A stretch of DNA of 64,000 nucleotides from JAAFJT01 sp043772905 (GCA_043772905.1 JAYVFS010000243.1:1-64000); one strand, 5' to 3'; shown: positions 25,501 to 35,093, counted from the stretch's first letter. Translations and numbers: made by a program. The notes: generated by a model from the letters alone, not told the origin.

Positions 25501-26784
25501 TTAATCGAGTATCTCAAACTTCGTATAAGGCACCAATGCCTTCGGGATTCTGACCCCCTCAGTAGTCTGGTGATTTTCAAGTATAGAAGCAATAATACGC
25601 GGCAAAGCGAGTGCTGAACCATTTAAAGTATGTACTAACTGCGTTTTATTATTCGCATCACGGTAGCGGGTTTTCATACGATTTGCTTGAAAAGTCTCAA
25701 AATTGGACACTGAACTGACTTCTAACCAACGTTTTTGCGCCGCTGACCAGGCTTCAAAATCGTAAGTCATAGCAGAAGCACTGCCCATGTCGCCGCCGCA
25801 GAGTTTGAGTATACGGTAAGGCAATTCCAGTTTTTCCATCAAACCTTTGATGTGTTCTACCATTTCTAAAAGCGTATCATAGCTTTTTTCTGGATGTGTA
25901 AACTGTACGATTTCAACCTTATCGAATTGATGAACCCGATTCAAACCTCTTACGTGCGCCCCATAGCTGCCTGCCTCGCGGCGGAAACACTGTGAATAAG
26001 CACAAAAACGTATCGGCAACTCCTTCTCTGTTAAAATGACATCACGCAATATATTCGTCACAGGCACTTCTGCCGTTGGAATCATGTATAAATCATCCTC
26101 ATTGATATAATACATCTGCCCTTCTTTATCTGGCAATTGACCTGTGCCACGTGCCGAAGCTTCGTTGACCATCAAAGGCGGAACGATTTCTTCGTAACCA
26201 GCAGCAGCAGCTTCGTCAAGGAAAAACTGAATCAAGGCACGAACCAACTTAGCCCCTTTTCCTCTAAAAACAGGGAAACCTGCGCCCGTCAATTTAACGC
26301 CCAATTCGAGGTCAAAAATTGGATATTTTTGAGCGACTTCCCAATGCGGCAAGGCATCAGCAGCGAGTTGCGGCAGTTCCTCTTGCGCTAAAAACCAGAC
26401 TTCATTGTCTTCTGCTACCTTGCCAAAAGGAACCGTTTCGTTAGGAATATTCGGTAATGACAGGAGTAGATCGTCCAAAGCCGTGATGGTTTCGGCGGCT
26501 GTATTTTCAAGGATTTTTGTTTTTTCTTTAAGTTCCGCAACTTGTGCTTTCAAAACACCCCCCTCAGTATGATTGCCCAATTTCATCGTTTCGCCTACTT
26601 TTTTGGACAATTGTTTGATTTCTGCCAGCGTTGCGTCGAGTTCAGTTTGCGTGGAACGGCGCGTATTATCGAGTGTCAACACCGTATTAACAGTGTTTTC
26701 GATGGCGTCATCTGCCCAATTTCGTTTTTTTAGACCTTCAACAACGCGGTCTTTCTGTTCTCTGAAAAAAGCTAATTGTAACAT
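25501..26784 (-). CDS. serS: Seryl-tRNA synthetase
   Basis: SerRS charges tRNA-Ser (and tRNA-Sec) with serine. The N-terminal coiled-coil arm (about 30-100) is followed by a class II synthetase core with motif 2 (FRREAGSYGAHVRGLNRVHQFDKVEI) and motif 3 (NGSALALPRIIASILENHQ). The start at 26784 (MLQLAFFREQKDRV) matches the family and leaves a promoter at 26813; the upstream extension is not conserved. Two motif copies: one encodes NHTEGG in the coiled-coil arm, the other TTEGV immediately after motif 3. Confidence 0.96.
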   Translation of the reverse strand: MLQLAFFREQKDRVVEGLKKRNWADDAIENTVNTVLTLDNTRRSTQTELDATLAEIKQLSKKVGETMKLGNHTEGGVLKAQVAELKEKTKILENTAAETITALDDLLLSLPNIPNETVPFGKVAEDNEVWFLAQEELPQLAADALPHWEVAQKYPIFDLELGVKLTGAGFPVFRGKGAKLVRALIQFFLDEAAAAGYEEIVPPLMVNEASARGTGQLPDKEGQMYYINEDDLYMIPTAEVPVTNILRDVILTEKELPIRFCAYSQCFRREAGSYGAHVRGLNRVHQFDKVEIVQFTHPEKSYDTLLEMVEHIKGLMEKLELPYRILKLCGGDMGSASAMTYDFEAWSAAQKRWLEVSSVSNFETFQANRMKTRYRDANNKTQLVHTLNGSALALPRIIASILENHQTTEGVRIPKALVPYTKFEILD

Positions 26785-27417
26785 ATTGGAATTCTTTTTT
26801 AAAAAATTTTGGCAAATATAGGCTTTGATAAATAAAATAAAGTGTATTTTTGCCGCACAAAACACAATAAAGAAAATCACCCCGATTCATAACATTCTTT
26901 GGTTTGATACGTTTAACTTTTAGATTTGTTATTAATCCAACTCCTTCGGAAAAATTCTTTCAAGAACGTCTTAGTCGTTTCACTATCTGAAGTCCTCTTT
27001 TTCTTTCAAACTAATTTACTGATTGTCAATAACTTAAGCTCAACTAAAGCCTACTTAAAAACCAATCTTTATTTGCTCAAGAATACAGCCCAACCGAACT
27101 ATTTAGTCCGTTCTAAGCCACAACTTTGTAGTTTCTTAAGCCTTTTACAGTGAGCATAAAACAAAAAAACATTCTCTTTTTCGAGTTCTCGAAATAAATT
27201 TTCAAAAAAAAAATCTTCTTTTCATTTAGGGTTTTAATAAAAAATCCCTAAAAAAGCAGAATCCAGATTCAATAACAATGTGCCATATTTTCCAATCGGT
27301 TATCAATATAAATGACCGACAATACTTTCAAATCAAACCACAAACAACTTTAAAGACCTTTACCTCAAATCAATTAAACTTCAAACTTTTAAATTTATCA
27401 ATATTACACAAATCAAT
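26785..27417. other. Divergent serS-rho region with long rho leader
   Basis: A 633-bp gap. The serS promoter (26813-26820) is at its left end. Most of the remainder, read towards rho, is pyrimidine-rich and poor in G (for example about 26935-27010). A 75-codon frame at 26926-27153 has low-complexity, leucine-rich content and I do not accept it as a gene. A long unstructured leader would fit Rho autoregulation, known in other bacteria, but that is inference. Confidence 0.5.
26813..26820 (-). promoter_or_regulatory. -7 box of the serS promoter
   Basis: CAAATATA on the + strand reads TATATTTG on the - strand. It lies 29 bp upstream of the chosen serS start. Confidence 0.6.
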
Positions 27418-29103
27418 ATGAAGTACGACATTTTGCAACTGAATGAGATGTTAGTCGGCGAACTCAAAGAAATTGCCGACCGCATTGGTGTTGCTGATTT
27501 CAAAAAACTTGGTAAACAAGACTTGATTTATCGCATTCTCGATGCACAAGCTCTGAATGCAGCTCCTGATACGACAGATACCGAAATCCTCGTAGATGAC
27601 AATACGCCTTACGGGAAAATCCCTACCGGTTCCAAAATCGAGAAACGCCCGCGCAAACGCGTCAGCGGTGACGATAAACCTGAACGAAAAGAAACGGCTA
27701 AACCCGCACCACGTTTTGATATTCCTACAAAACCTGAACGCTCCTCGAAATCTAATAAATCAGAAATGCCCCGTTTCGAACCGCCTGTTGAAGATGAGGA
27801 TGAAAATGCGCCGCCAGCTTACGAAATACCCGATGACGATGACGACGATTATGTAAACCCTGCGCTCATCGAGTTCGACGAGCCTATCGTTTTGGAGCCT
27901 CGTCGGGATAAAAAGAACAATCGCCGCGATGATGCCAACGATTCAACGTCGAATACACCACGTTATAATATAGACCTCGACGGTGTGGTAGAAGGTGAAG
28001 GTGTCCTCGAAATGATGCAAGATGGTTATGGTTTCCTTCGTTCTGCGGATTATAATTATACAACTTCGCCCGATGACATTTACGTTTCTCCAAGTCAAAT
28101 CAAGCTTTTTGGCTTAAAAACAGGGGATTCTGTACGCGGCGCCATCCGTCCACCAAAAGAAGGTGAAAAATATTTTGCTTTGCTCCGCGTCTCTAAAATC
28201 AATGGACTCGATCCGATTGATGTGCGTGACCGTGTGCCTTTCGACTATTTGACACCGCTATTCCCTAACGAGAAGTTTACGTTAAGTATCTCTCCTTCGG
28301 GACGTGATTTTTCAAATCGTGTTATTGACCTTTTTACGCCTATCGGTAAAGGACAACGTGGTTTGATTGTGGCACAACCCAAAACAGGTAAAACGTTCCT
28401 TTTGAAGGATATTGCCAACGCTATCGCTAAAAACCACCCTGAATGTTACATGATTGTCCTACTCATTGACGAACGTCCAGAGGAGGTCACTGACATGAAA
28501 CGCTCGGTGAAAGCAGAGGTTGTTGCTTCAACTTTTGATGAAGCGGCTGAAAACCACGTGCGTGTTGCCAATATCGTTTTGGAAAAAGCCAAACGTTTGG
28601 TTGAGTGCGGTCACGATGTCATTATTTTGCTCGACTCTATTACACGTCTTGCACGTGCTTACAATACCGTTGCACCTGCCAGCGGCAAAGTCCTTTCGGG
28701 TGGTGTTGAAGCCAATGCACTTCAAAAACCTAAGAAATTCTTTGGTGCAGCTCGTAAAATTGAATTTGGTGGCTCATTAACGATTCTCGCAACCGCTTTG
28801 GTGGATACAGGTTCTAAAATGGACAGCGTTATCTTTGAAGAATTTAAAGGTACGGGTAACATGGAATTGTCACTCGACCGTACTTTAGCGAACAAGCGTA
28901 TGTATCCTGCCATCAACGTCAACGGCTCTTCTACACGCCGCGACGATTTGTTGCAAGACAAAGACACGGTTCAACGTCTCTTTATCCTCCGCAATCACTT
29001 GGCAGATATGAAGCCTGACGAAGCATTTGACTTTTTACAAAAACACATGCTCCATACATCCTCAAACGAAGAGTTTTTGAACTCGATGAATGGAGGTAGA
29101 TAG
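27418..29103 (+). CDS. rho: Transcription termination factor Rho
   Basis: Rho is the hexameric RNA helicase that ends transcription at rut sites. Residues 1-40 are the Rho_N helix bundle (LNEMLVGELKEIADRIGV). Residues about 55-190 are a charged, disordered insertion rich in Arg, Lys, Asp and Glu, typical of Bacteroidota. Residues about 192-265 are the RNA-binding cold-shock-like domain (GVLEMMQDGYGFLRS). Residues 270-555 are the ATPase with P-loop VAQPKTGKTFLLK and the Q- and R-loops. The gene has no dispersed motif in 1.7 kb, but its terminator is flanked by an inverted motif pair. Confidence 0.96.
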   Translation: MKYDILQLNEMLVGELKEIADRIGVADFKKLGKQDLIYRILDAQALNAAPDTTDTEILVDDNTPYGKIPTGSKIEKRPRKRVSGDDKPERKETAKPAPRFDIPTKPERSSKSNKSEMPRFEPPVEDEDENAPPAYEIPDDDDDDYVNPALIEFDEPIVLEPRRDKKNNRRDDANDSTSNTPRYNIDLDGVVEGEGVLEMMQDGYGFLRSADYNYTTSPDDIYVSPSQIKLFGLKTGDSVRGAIRPPKEGEKYFALLRVSKINGLDPIDVRDRVPFDYLTPLFPNEKFTLSISPSGRDFSNRVIDLFTPIGKGQRGLIVAQPKTGKTFLLKDIANAIAKNHPECYMIVLLIDERPEEVTDMKRSVKAEVVASTFDEAAENHVRVANIVLEKAKRLVECGHDVIILLDSITRLARAYNTVAPASGKVLSGGVEANALQKPKKFFGAARKIEFGGSLTILATALVDTGSKMDSVIFEEFKGTGNMELSLDRTLANKRMYPAINVNGSSTRRDDLLQDKDTVQRLFILRNHLADMKPDEAFDFLQKHMLHTSSNEEFLNSMNGGR

Positions 29104-29107
29104 AAAT

Positions 29108-29195
29108 CCCCCCCTCAGTATTTTCGATAAAAAACAGCCGTCGCCGCATCTTTTGTGGACGACGGCTGTTTTTTTTATGGAAAATACTGAGGGGG
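29108..29195 (+). terminator. Nested terminator: motif pair around an intrinsic hairpin
   Basis: The inner hairpin is AAAAAACAGCCGTCG (29129-29143) with CGACGGCTGTTTTTT (29160-29174), followed by T. The outer hairpin is CCCCCTCAGTATTTTC (29110-29125) with GAAAATACTGAGGGGG (29180-29195), perfect over 16 bp and made of two full motif copies. Both stems can form together as one long structure. It begins five bases after the rho stop. Confidence 0.9.
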
Positions 29196-29352
29196 ATGTT
29201 TTGCATGCAATAAAAATACAACATAAAATTCAGTTTTATAACTAATTGCACATCAATTATATACAGCTACAATTTGGATATTTGGAATTTGGAATTTTCC
29301 CATTCCAACAGCTTAGGCATAAATTTTGAACATAAAAGCAAAATAAATAAAT

Positions 29353-30828
29353 ATGCCTATCTATACCAAAACAGGTTCAGAACGTATCAGTAGCTTAAAA
29401 TCAACTGGCATCATGGCAGTTGTGGCTATCGTTGCGGGCTTATTGATTGGTAAAATGGGCTTAATCATCGGTATTGCCTTAATGGGTATCCCGCTGGTAT
29501 TTTTTTTTATGGGTCTCTTGTTCACCCGTCCAAGGCTTGGTTTGATTTTAAGTCTTTGGGTATCCTTTTTTGCATCGGGCATCTCACGTTATGTCAGTGC
29601 TTCATGGGGACTTTTGATTGATATTTTTTTATTCATCGGTTGGCTTGCCATTCTTTTTCAAGTAAAAAAGAAAGATTGGTCGCCTTTGAACAACGATATC
29701 ATGATCGTGACAACCGTTTGGTTCGGTTTTGTCTTTCTTGAAATCATCAACCCTGAATCCAATGGTCCTGAATGTTGGTTTTATGCCATGCGTGGCGATG
29801 GTTTCTATCAATTATTGTCTTTTGGTTTAACCTTTATGCTTTATAGAGAGCGGAAACACATGGATTCCTTTCTCAAATTAGCCACTTGGCTTTCCATTGC
29901 AGGCACTTTGTGGGGTTTGCGTCAAATGATTTTTGGCGTTGATGCCGCCGAATATGCTTGGCTTTATGTCGAAGGTTTTGCCTTTACACACATGTTAGCG
30001 GGCGTACTGCGCGTCTTTTCTTTTTACAGCGATGCAGGGCAATTCGGCTCATCACAAGCCATGTTCGCCCTCGTGTGTGGCATTATTGCTTTCTCACCTA
30101 TGTCAAAAGGAGATCGTTTTTTTTATGCTTTTGCGGCTATTTTAACCTTTGTTGGTTTCGGCATCTCAGGCACACGTGGCGCAATTGCCGTACCGGGTGT
30201 AGGTATTTTAGTACACCTATTTTTAAGCAAAAACTTTAAAATTTTAATACTCGGATTGTCTATTGCTGTTGGAGCTTTTGTTTTTCTGAAATATACAACG
30301 GGTCTGCAACACGTCGAGCAAATACGCCGCATGAGAACCGCTTTCAACCCTGATGACGCTTCTCTTTTAGTGCGTATCAAAAACCAAAAGACCTTTGGGC
30401 GACACTTAGCAACACGTCCATTTGGCGGTGGCATCGGTGCCGCAGGTTTTTGGGGCTTCCGTTTTGCACCATATAGTCTCTTGGGCAATACCGCAACAGA
30501 TAGTTATTATGTTAAAGTATGGGCAGAAACAGGCATTATTGGCATCAGTTTACATCTTTTCATGTTCGGCTACTTCGTCGGCAAAGGTGGATTTGTCGTT
30601 TGGCATCTCCGAGACCCTGTGCTGCGCGCAAAAATAGCGGGTATGTACAGCGGCATGTGCGGCGTCCTGATGGCAAGTTATGGCAACCAAGTGTATAGCC
30701 AATTGCCTACGGGTATACTCATGGGTATAATGATTCCACTGATTTTTTTATCCCCTCAGTATGACGATGATATTACGGCAGAAGCCGAAGCATTGGCAAA
30801 AGAGCAAGCTGCAAAAGCTATATCTTAA
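29353..30828 (+). CDS. O-antigen ligase / polysaccharide polymerase (Wzy-like) membrane protein
   Basis: A 491-residue protein with about 11-12 hydrophobic helices and a large periplasmic loop, fitting the Wzy_C / O-antigen ligase family. The loop after helix 8 contains GISGTRGAIAVPG and a longer stretch FGRHLATRPFGGGIGAAGFWG with the Arg and Gly residues typical of polymerases. It begins the polysaccharide locus that continues to 53 kb. In such loci this protein is usually the Wzy polymerase rather than the WaaL ligase, but sequence alone cannot separate them. A motif copy encodes LSPQYDDD at the cytosolic C-terminus. Confidence 0.83.
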   Translation: MPIYTKTGSERISSLKSTGIMAVVAIVAGLLIGKMGLIIGIALMGIPLVFFFMGLLFTRPRLGLILSLWVSFFASGISRYVSASWGLLIDIFLFIGWLAILFQVKKKDWSPLNNDIMIVTTVWFGFVFLEIINPESNGPECWFYAMRGDGFYQLLSFGLTFMLYRERKHMDSFLKLATWLSIAGTLWGLRQMIFGVDAAEYAWLYVEGFAFTHMLAGVLRVFSFYSDAGQFGSSQAMFALVCGIIAFSPMSKGDRFFYAFAAILTFVGFGISGTRGAIAVPGVGILVHLFLSKNFKILILGLSIAVGAFVFLKYTTGLQHVEQIRRMRTAFNPDDASLLVRIKNQKTFGRHLATRPFGGGIGAAGFWGFRFAPYSLLGNTATDSYYVKVWAETGIIGISLHLFMFGYFVGKGGFVVWHLRDPVLRAKIAGMYSGMCGVLMASYGNQVYSQLPTGILMGIMIPLIFLSPQYDDDITAEAEALAKEQAAKAIS

Positions 30829-30967
30829 TGCCAATTGTAGGGATTCTTAACCCATTTTGATTAACAGATTTTTATCATACCGTTTATACCACCTTTCAAA
30901 ATCTACCAATTTCAGTAGCAATACAACCAAAAGTCGAAAAGCCATAAAACACTAATCAAAAGCCCCC

Positions 30968-30975
30968 TACTTTTG
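30968..30975 (+). promoter_or_regulatory. Possible -7 box upstream of glycosyltransferase gene
   Basis: TACTTTTG matches TAnnTTTG and lies about 108 bp upstream of the start at 31083. A motif copy (31015-31025) would be in the leader. Confidence 0.4.
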
Positions 30976-31082
30976 AAAAAAAAAGAAGAGAAAACTACAT
31001 TCCTACACAATACACCCCCTCAGTATTCCGAGGCTTCGAGGTCGTTTCTCCTTCATTTTCTCAACTTATAACCATTTAAACT

Positions 31083-32258
31083 ATGTTGCTATTTACAATT
31101 CTCAATGCTATCATCATAGCGTACCTTGCTTGGGGTGCAGGTTATCAATTCTTTTTTTCCGCTGCGGGTCGGTTTTTCAAAAACAAACCATTGGTAAAAG
31201 CCACTCGGACACGCCGTATGGCTGTTTTCATCCCTTCTTACCAAGAAGATGCGGTGATTTTATCGTCTGCAAAAGCTGCTTTGACGCAGAATTATCCAAC
31301 AGATGCCTACGAAGTCATCGTCATTGCCGACAAATTGAAAGCTGAAACCATCGCTGAATTGAAGTCAATGCCGATTCAAGTCGTCGAAGTAGCGTTTGAG
31401 AAAAGTACAAAAGCAAAGGCTTTAAATGTTGCACTCAATACGATAGATGCCAGTCAATTTGATATTGCTGTCGTCCTCGATGCCGATAATGTGATGAAAA
31501 CCGACTTTTTAAGCCGAGTCAATGCCCGTTTTGAAGAAAACATCGTCGCTTTACAAGGTCGTCGTGCGGCTAAAAACGGTCAGACGGGTGTTGCGCTACT
31601 CGATGCAGCCAGCGAAGATATCAACAACCATATTTTGTGTAATGGACACAGTGCAGTGGGTTTGTCGGTGCGTTTGGCAGGTTCGGGCATGGCTTTTGAT
31701 TATAAACTTTTTAAAACAATAATGCCGCAAATTGAAGCAATAGGTGGATTCGACAAAGAGATAGAATTGCGTCTCACACGTTTAGGTATCACCCTCAATT
31801 ACGACCCAGAAGCCATTGTTTATGACGAAAAAGTATGTCACTCAAATCAGTTTTCAAACCAAAGAAGTCGTTGGATTGCTGCGCAATTTCGCTACGCAAA
31901 ACTTTTCGTACCATCGGCTTTTATGCGTTTTATACTGAGGGGTCAATTTGACCATTTCAATAAAGCCATACAAATGGCTTTGCCACCCCGTTTGATTTTG
32001 CCATTTGCTTTGATGCTTATGACTGTTCTAAACGTGGTTTTCCAGAATGATACCATGGCAGTTTTTGCATTTAGTGCATTGACTATCAATATTTTATCTT
32101 TCGTTTTGGCAATGCCCAAACATTATTTTGCAGTCGAAAACCGCGCTATGTGGCTCGCTATACCACGCACATTGGGGGCAACTTTTATCGCACTCACAAA
32201 TTTACGTGAAGCCAGCAAACGGTTTATACATACATCGCACGAAGTCATTGTTCATTAA
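31083..32258 (+). CDS. Membrane-bound family 2 glycosyltransferase
   Basis: A 391-residue GT2 enzyme for polysaccharide assembly. An N-terminal membrane helix (1-25) precedes a GT-A domain (about 45-270) with the start AVFIPSYQEDAVI, the metal-binding DADN, and the acceptor motif QRSRW near the end. Three or four C-terminal helices follow. This layout resembles cellulose- or hyaluronan-synthase-like enzymes that extrude the chain, or sugar transferases that use lipid carriers. A motif copy encodes FILRGQ between the catalytic domain and the C-terminal helices. Confidence 0.87.
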   Translation: MLLFTILNAIIIAYLAWGAGYQFFFSAAGRFFKNKPLVKATRTRRMAVFIPSYQEDAVILSSAKAALTQNYPTDAYEVIVIADKLKAETIAELKSMPIQVVEVAFEKSTKAKALNVALNTIDASQFDIAVVLDADNVMKTDFLSRVNARFEENIVALQGRRAAKNGQTGVALLDAASEDINNHILCNGHSAVGLSVRLAGSGMAFDYKLFKTIMPQIEAIGGFDKEIELRLTRLGITLNYDPEAIVYDEKVCHSNQFSNQRSRWIAAQFRYAKLFVPSAFMRFILRGQFDHFNKAIQMALPPRLILPFALMLMTVLNVVFQNDTMAVFAFSALTINILSFVLAMPKHYFAVENRAMWLAIPRTLGATFIALTNLREASKRFIHTSHEVIVH

Positions 32259-32275
32259 CATCAAATCAATATCAC

Positions 32276-32407
32276 ATGTTAGGAGAAGGGATGCCGTGGC
32301 ATATTATCATGGTTTTTTTCGTCATTGGTGTTTTCGCTGGTATCAATGGTGGTAAAAAGGATAAAAAACGTTCGGAAGAAAAAGATCAACAAAAAATTGA
32401 AGTATAA
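32276..32407 (+). CDS. Small single-span membrane protein, 43 aa
   Basis: An ATG-started ORF between two glycosyltransferase genes: 17 bp after the first and 2 bp before the next, so it is very likely translated in the same operon. The peptide starts MLGEGMPWHIIMVFFVIGVF (one membrane helix) and ends in a highly charged tail (GGKKDKKRSEEKDQQKIEV). No family recognised; it could be a small partner of the neighbouring membrane glycosyltransferase. Confidence 0.6.
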   Translation: MLGEGMPWHIIMVFFVIGVFAGINGGKKDKKRSEEKDQQKIEV

Positions 32408-32409
32408 AT

Positions 32410-33603
32410 ATGAAAATACTATACGTCTGTAAATCGCTACCTCACCGCTATCAAGGCGGCATCCAAACGCATACTTCAGAGCTGGCTACACACCTCGCTC
32501 AACGGGGTCAGGATATATATATATTGACTGCTGGTAGTATTCGAAACGGTGAAACAAGATACCAACTCAATGGCTTTACAGTCATTGAAGTACCTTATTT
32601 ACCTATGCGCCGATTGCCTTTTCTTCCATTTTTTTTAGAGGAAGTCAGTTTTAATCTGAGCGCCTGGCTATGGTTGAAACTAAATCAATCTGAATTTGAT
32701 ATCGTCCATCTGCAAGGAAGGAGTGGCTTTTTATTCCCAACACAGCATAATAAAACCACCCTTATTACAACATTTCATGGCTTGGTCACCTTGGAAAATC
32801 AGTTTTCACAACAAATATTAAACCTTGACAGAAAAATACACCAACGTTTTGCTTCTTATTTTGAAAAAAATGCTCTTAAAAATAGCGATGCCATCATTGC
32901 GGTAAGTCGTGAAATGCAGAAAGAATTAGATGAATTAGAGATTAAAACAGAAAAACCACATTTTATTTTATACAATGGAGTAGCCATCAATAAACCACAA
33001 AAGGGTGCGGATATTAAGGTTATGTCAGACGAGAATACCATCATTTTTGTCGGCAGACTCGACCGCATTAAAGGCATTTTCAACCTCGTTGAAGCGATGA
33101 AACAAGTGGACAAAAACGTCAAACTCGTAATGATCGGCGATGGTGTGGATCGCGTTGAGCTTGAAAACCTCATTCTTACTGAGGGGGTCGCTGACCGCAT
33201 CCAATTGTTAGGCTCACAAACCAACGAAAACGTTTTGGCTTGGATTAAAGGTGGATTTGCCCTCGTTTTACCTTCATTTCATGAAACGCAAGGCATTGTT
33301 TTACTTGAAGCCAATGTTTGCGGCAAGGCTGTAGCAGCGTCAAATGTAGCGGGCATTCCCGAAGTGGTGTCACATGGGATTAATGGTTTATTGTTTAATC
33401 CAAATGATATTGATGAGATTGCTCAATCCATAAATCAACTGTATCAAAACCCTGAAAGCACCAAAAAAATGGGTGAAAATGGACGGCAATCGGTCGCAGA
33501 AAAATTCGATTGGTTAAAAATTGCGGCTGATACAGAGGAGGTCTATCAACAAGTTTTAGCAACAAAAAAAGAGAAAAAAATCGCACTATACCCTGTGTAT
33601 TAA
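32410..33603 (+). CDS. Glycosyltransferase family 4 protein
   Basis: A 397-residue GT-B glycosyltransferase. The N-terminal domain begins with ILYVCKSLPHRYQGGIQTHTSELA; the C-terminal domain has FVGRLDRIKGIFNLVEAM and the donor-binding EX7E-like region PSFHETQGIVLLEANVCGKAVAASNVAGIPEV. It is cytosolic and adds a sugar to the growing repeat unit. A motif copy encodes LTEGVADRI between two helices of the C-terminal domain. It is part of the operon that begins with the GT2 gene at 31083. Confidence 0.9.
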   Translation: MKILYVCKSLPHRYQGGIQTHTSELATHLAQRGQDIYILTAGSIRNGETRYQLNGFTVIEVPYLPMRRLPFLPFFLEEVSFNLSAWLWLKLNQSEFDIVHLQGRSGFLFPTQHNKTTLITTFHGLVTLENQFSQQILNLDRKIHQRFASYFEKNALKNSDAIIAVSREMQKELDELEIKTEKPHFILYNGVAINKPQKGADIKVMSDENTIIFVGRLDRIKGIFNLVEAMKQVDKNVKLVMIGDGVDRVELENLILTEGVADRIQLLGSQTNENVLAWIKGGFALVLPSFHETQGIVLLEANVCGKAVAASNVAGIPEVVSHGINGLLFNPNDIDEIAQSINQLYQNPESTKKMGENGRQSVAEKFDWLKIAADTEEVYQQVLATKKEKKIALYPVY

Positions 33604-33696
33604 ATCCTCATTGGGTATTATCAAATTGACAGACATATTGAAATTAAGAGAAAAAATAATAATTCATTGATGACGTTGTCTCAAAAAGTATGCACT

Positions 33697-33729
33697 AACG
33701 TCGGCGAAGTTCAAAACTTCGCCGACGTT
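33697..33729. terminator. Perfect 15-bp GC-rich hairpin
   Basis: AACGTCGGCGAAGTT (33697-33711) and AACTTCGCCGACGTT (33715-33729) are exact complements with a 3-base loop. It lies between the GT4 and flippase genes, 54 bp before the flippase start. There is only a short T3 behind it. It could terminate the upstream transcript or be an mRNA stability or attenuation element. Confidence 0.65.
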
Positions 33730-33782
33730 TAGAATCCTAAAAATATTGATACAACCGACTCCGTTTATACTACACAAATAAA

Positions 33783-35093
33783 ATGCAAAAACCCAGTTTT
33801 TTCCGTTCCAGTAGCCATGCCATGGTCGCAGGTGCGGCGCAACAAGGATTCGCACTCGTTCATTTTTTGATGGTTGTTCGGTGGCTCACACCAGCAGACG
33901 TAGGCGCTTGGGCGATGTTTTTGACACTCACTTCTTTCATCGAAATGGGACGTTTGGGTCTGATACAAAACAGCATGGTGCATTACATGACGCACAACCC
34001 TGACGACCGTTCCCGCATTGCTTCCGCTGCCCTTGTTTTGAGCTTAGGTTCGAGTGTTATTGGCGCATTGATTTTGTTGATTTTGAGTTTTTTACTGAGG
34101 GGGGTATTTCAGATGCCCGACTTGCCGCTGATGATGTTGGGTTATGTCATTTTGACCGTTTTGAATGCGGCTTTGCGCTTCTTCGATGGTTGGCAAATGA
34201 CCATGCATAATTTCAAAACATCTATGCTCACAGCCAGCATTTTTGGCGCAACGTATTGTCTGTTAACTGTTTTTGTAAAATTTTATTTCAATATATTAAG
34301 CACAGAAATCCTTGTTTTACTCCAAATACCTGCATCAATCACGGCTTTATTAGTCATTTTAAAAAGAAATATCAAACAAATAAAATTTGCACCAGTTGAC
34401 CGCCAATGGATTAAAAAATTGTTCAATTTCGGACGTTACGGTTTGGGTTCAAATTTAAGTTCTATGATTTTTCAAAGGGTGGACATATTGTTATTAGGCG
34501 TTTTTATGCCGCCCGCAGCTATTGCCGTTTACAATGTGGCTTCCCGTCTTATCAGTTACATTGACTTTCCATTGAATATGTTAGGGTTGGTTTTATTGCC
34601 AAAAATTGCAACTGAAAACAGACAAGGTGGTACAGATGGCGTTATTCAATTGTTTGAAAAATCCGTTGCAGGGCTTTTGGCGTTTACCGTTCCTGTTACC
34701 TTAATCACCATTTTTGGGGCAAAATATTTAGTCATTCTCGTAGCGGGAAGGGCATTTTTAGATGCGACAATTTTAGTTCAAATACTTGCTTTTGCAGGGA
34801 TTGTGAAACCGTGGGGCAGACTTTTCGGAGTCACTTTGGACGCTGTTGGCAAACCTGAATGGAATCTTAAAATGTTGATTTTCAGTATGGTTGTCACCAT
34901 TTTATTCAATGCGATACTCATTCCGATCTATGGTACTGAGGGGGCAGCCGTGGCAACGACATCTGCTATTTTTGTAACTATTGGTGTTGGGCAAATAATA
35001 CTACGCCGTTGGATGGATGTTGATTTCAAACGAACAATTTATGGCGTTTTACCCGCCTATAGAACGATTTTTTCAAAAATAAAATGGGCATGA
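33783..35093 (+). CDS. Polysaccharide flippase, Wzx-like
   Basis: A 436-residue MATE/MOP-superfamily membrane protein with 12 predicted helices, which flips lipid-linked repeat units across the inner membrane. Family features: FLMVVRWLTPADVGAWAMFLTLTSF at the N-terminus, GRYGLGSNLSSMIFQRVDILLLGVFMPPAAIAVYNVASRL at mid-length and YGTEGAAVATTSAI near the C-terminus. The second motif copy encodes precisely that GTEGA, a position where family members commonly have Gly-x-x-Gly-Ala. The first motif copy encodes LLRGV. The stop overlaps the start of the next gene. Confidence 0.92.
   Translation: MQKPSFFRSSSHAMVAGAAQQGFALVHFLMVVRWLTPADVGAWAMFLTLTSFIEMGRLGLIQNSMVHYMTHNPDDRSRIASAALVLSLGSSVIGALILLILSFLLRGVFQMPDLPLMMLGYVILTVLNAALRFFDGWQMTMHNFKTSMLTASIFGATYCLLTVFVKFYFNILSTEILVLLQIPASITALLVILKRNIKQIKFAPVDRQWIKKLFNFGRYGLGSNLSSMIFQRVDILLLGVFMPPAAIAVYNVASRLISYIDFPLNMLGLVLLPKIATENRQGGTDGVIQLFEKSVAGLLAFTVPVTLITIFGAKYLVILVAGRAFLDATILVQILAFAGIVKPWGRLFGVTLDAVGKPEWNLKMLIFSMVVTILFNAILIPIYGTEGAAVATTSAIFVTIGVGQIILRRWMDVDFKRTIYGVLPAYRTIFSKIKWA

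Noticed and set aside
26926..27153. 75-codon ORF before rho
   Set aside because: Leucine- and asparagine-rich low-complexity translation in a G-poor leader with no recognisable domain; more likely non-coding.
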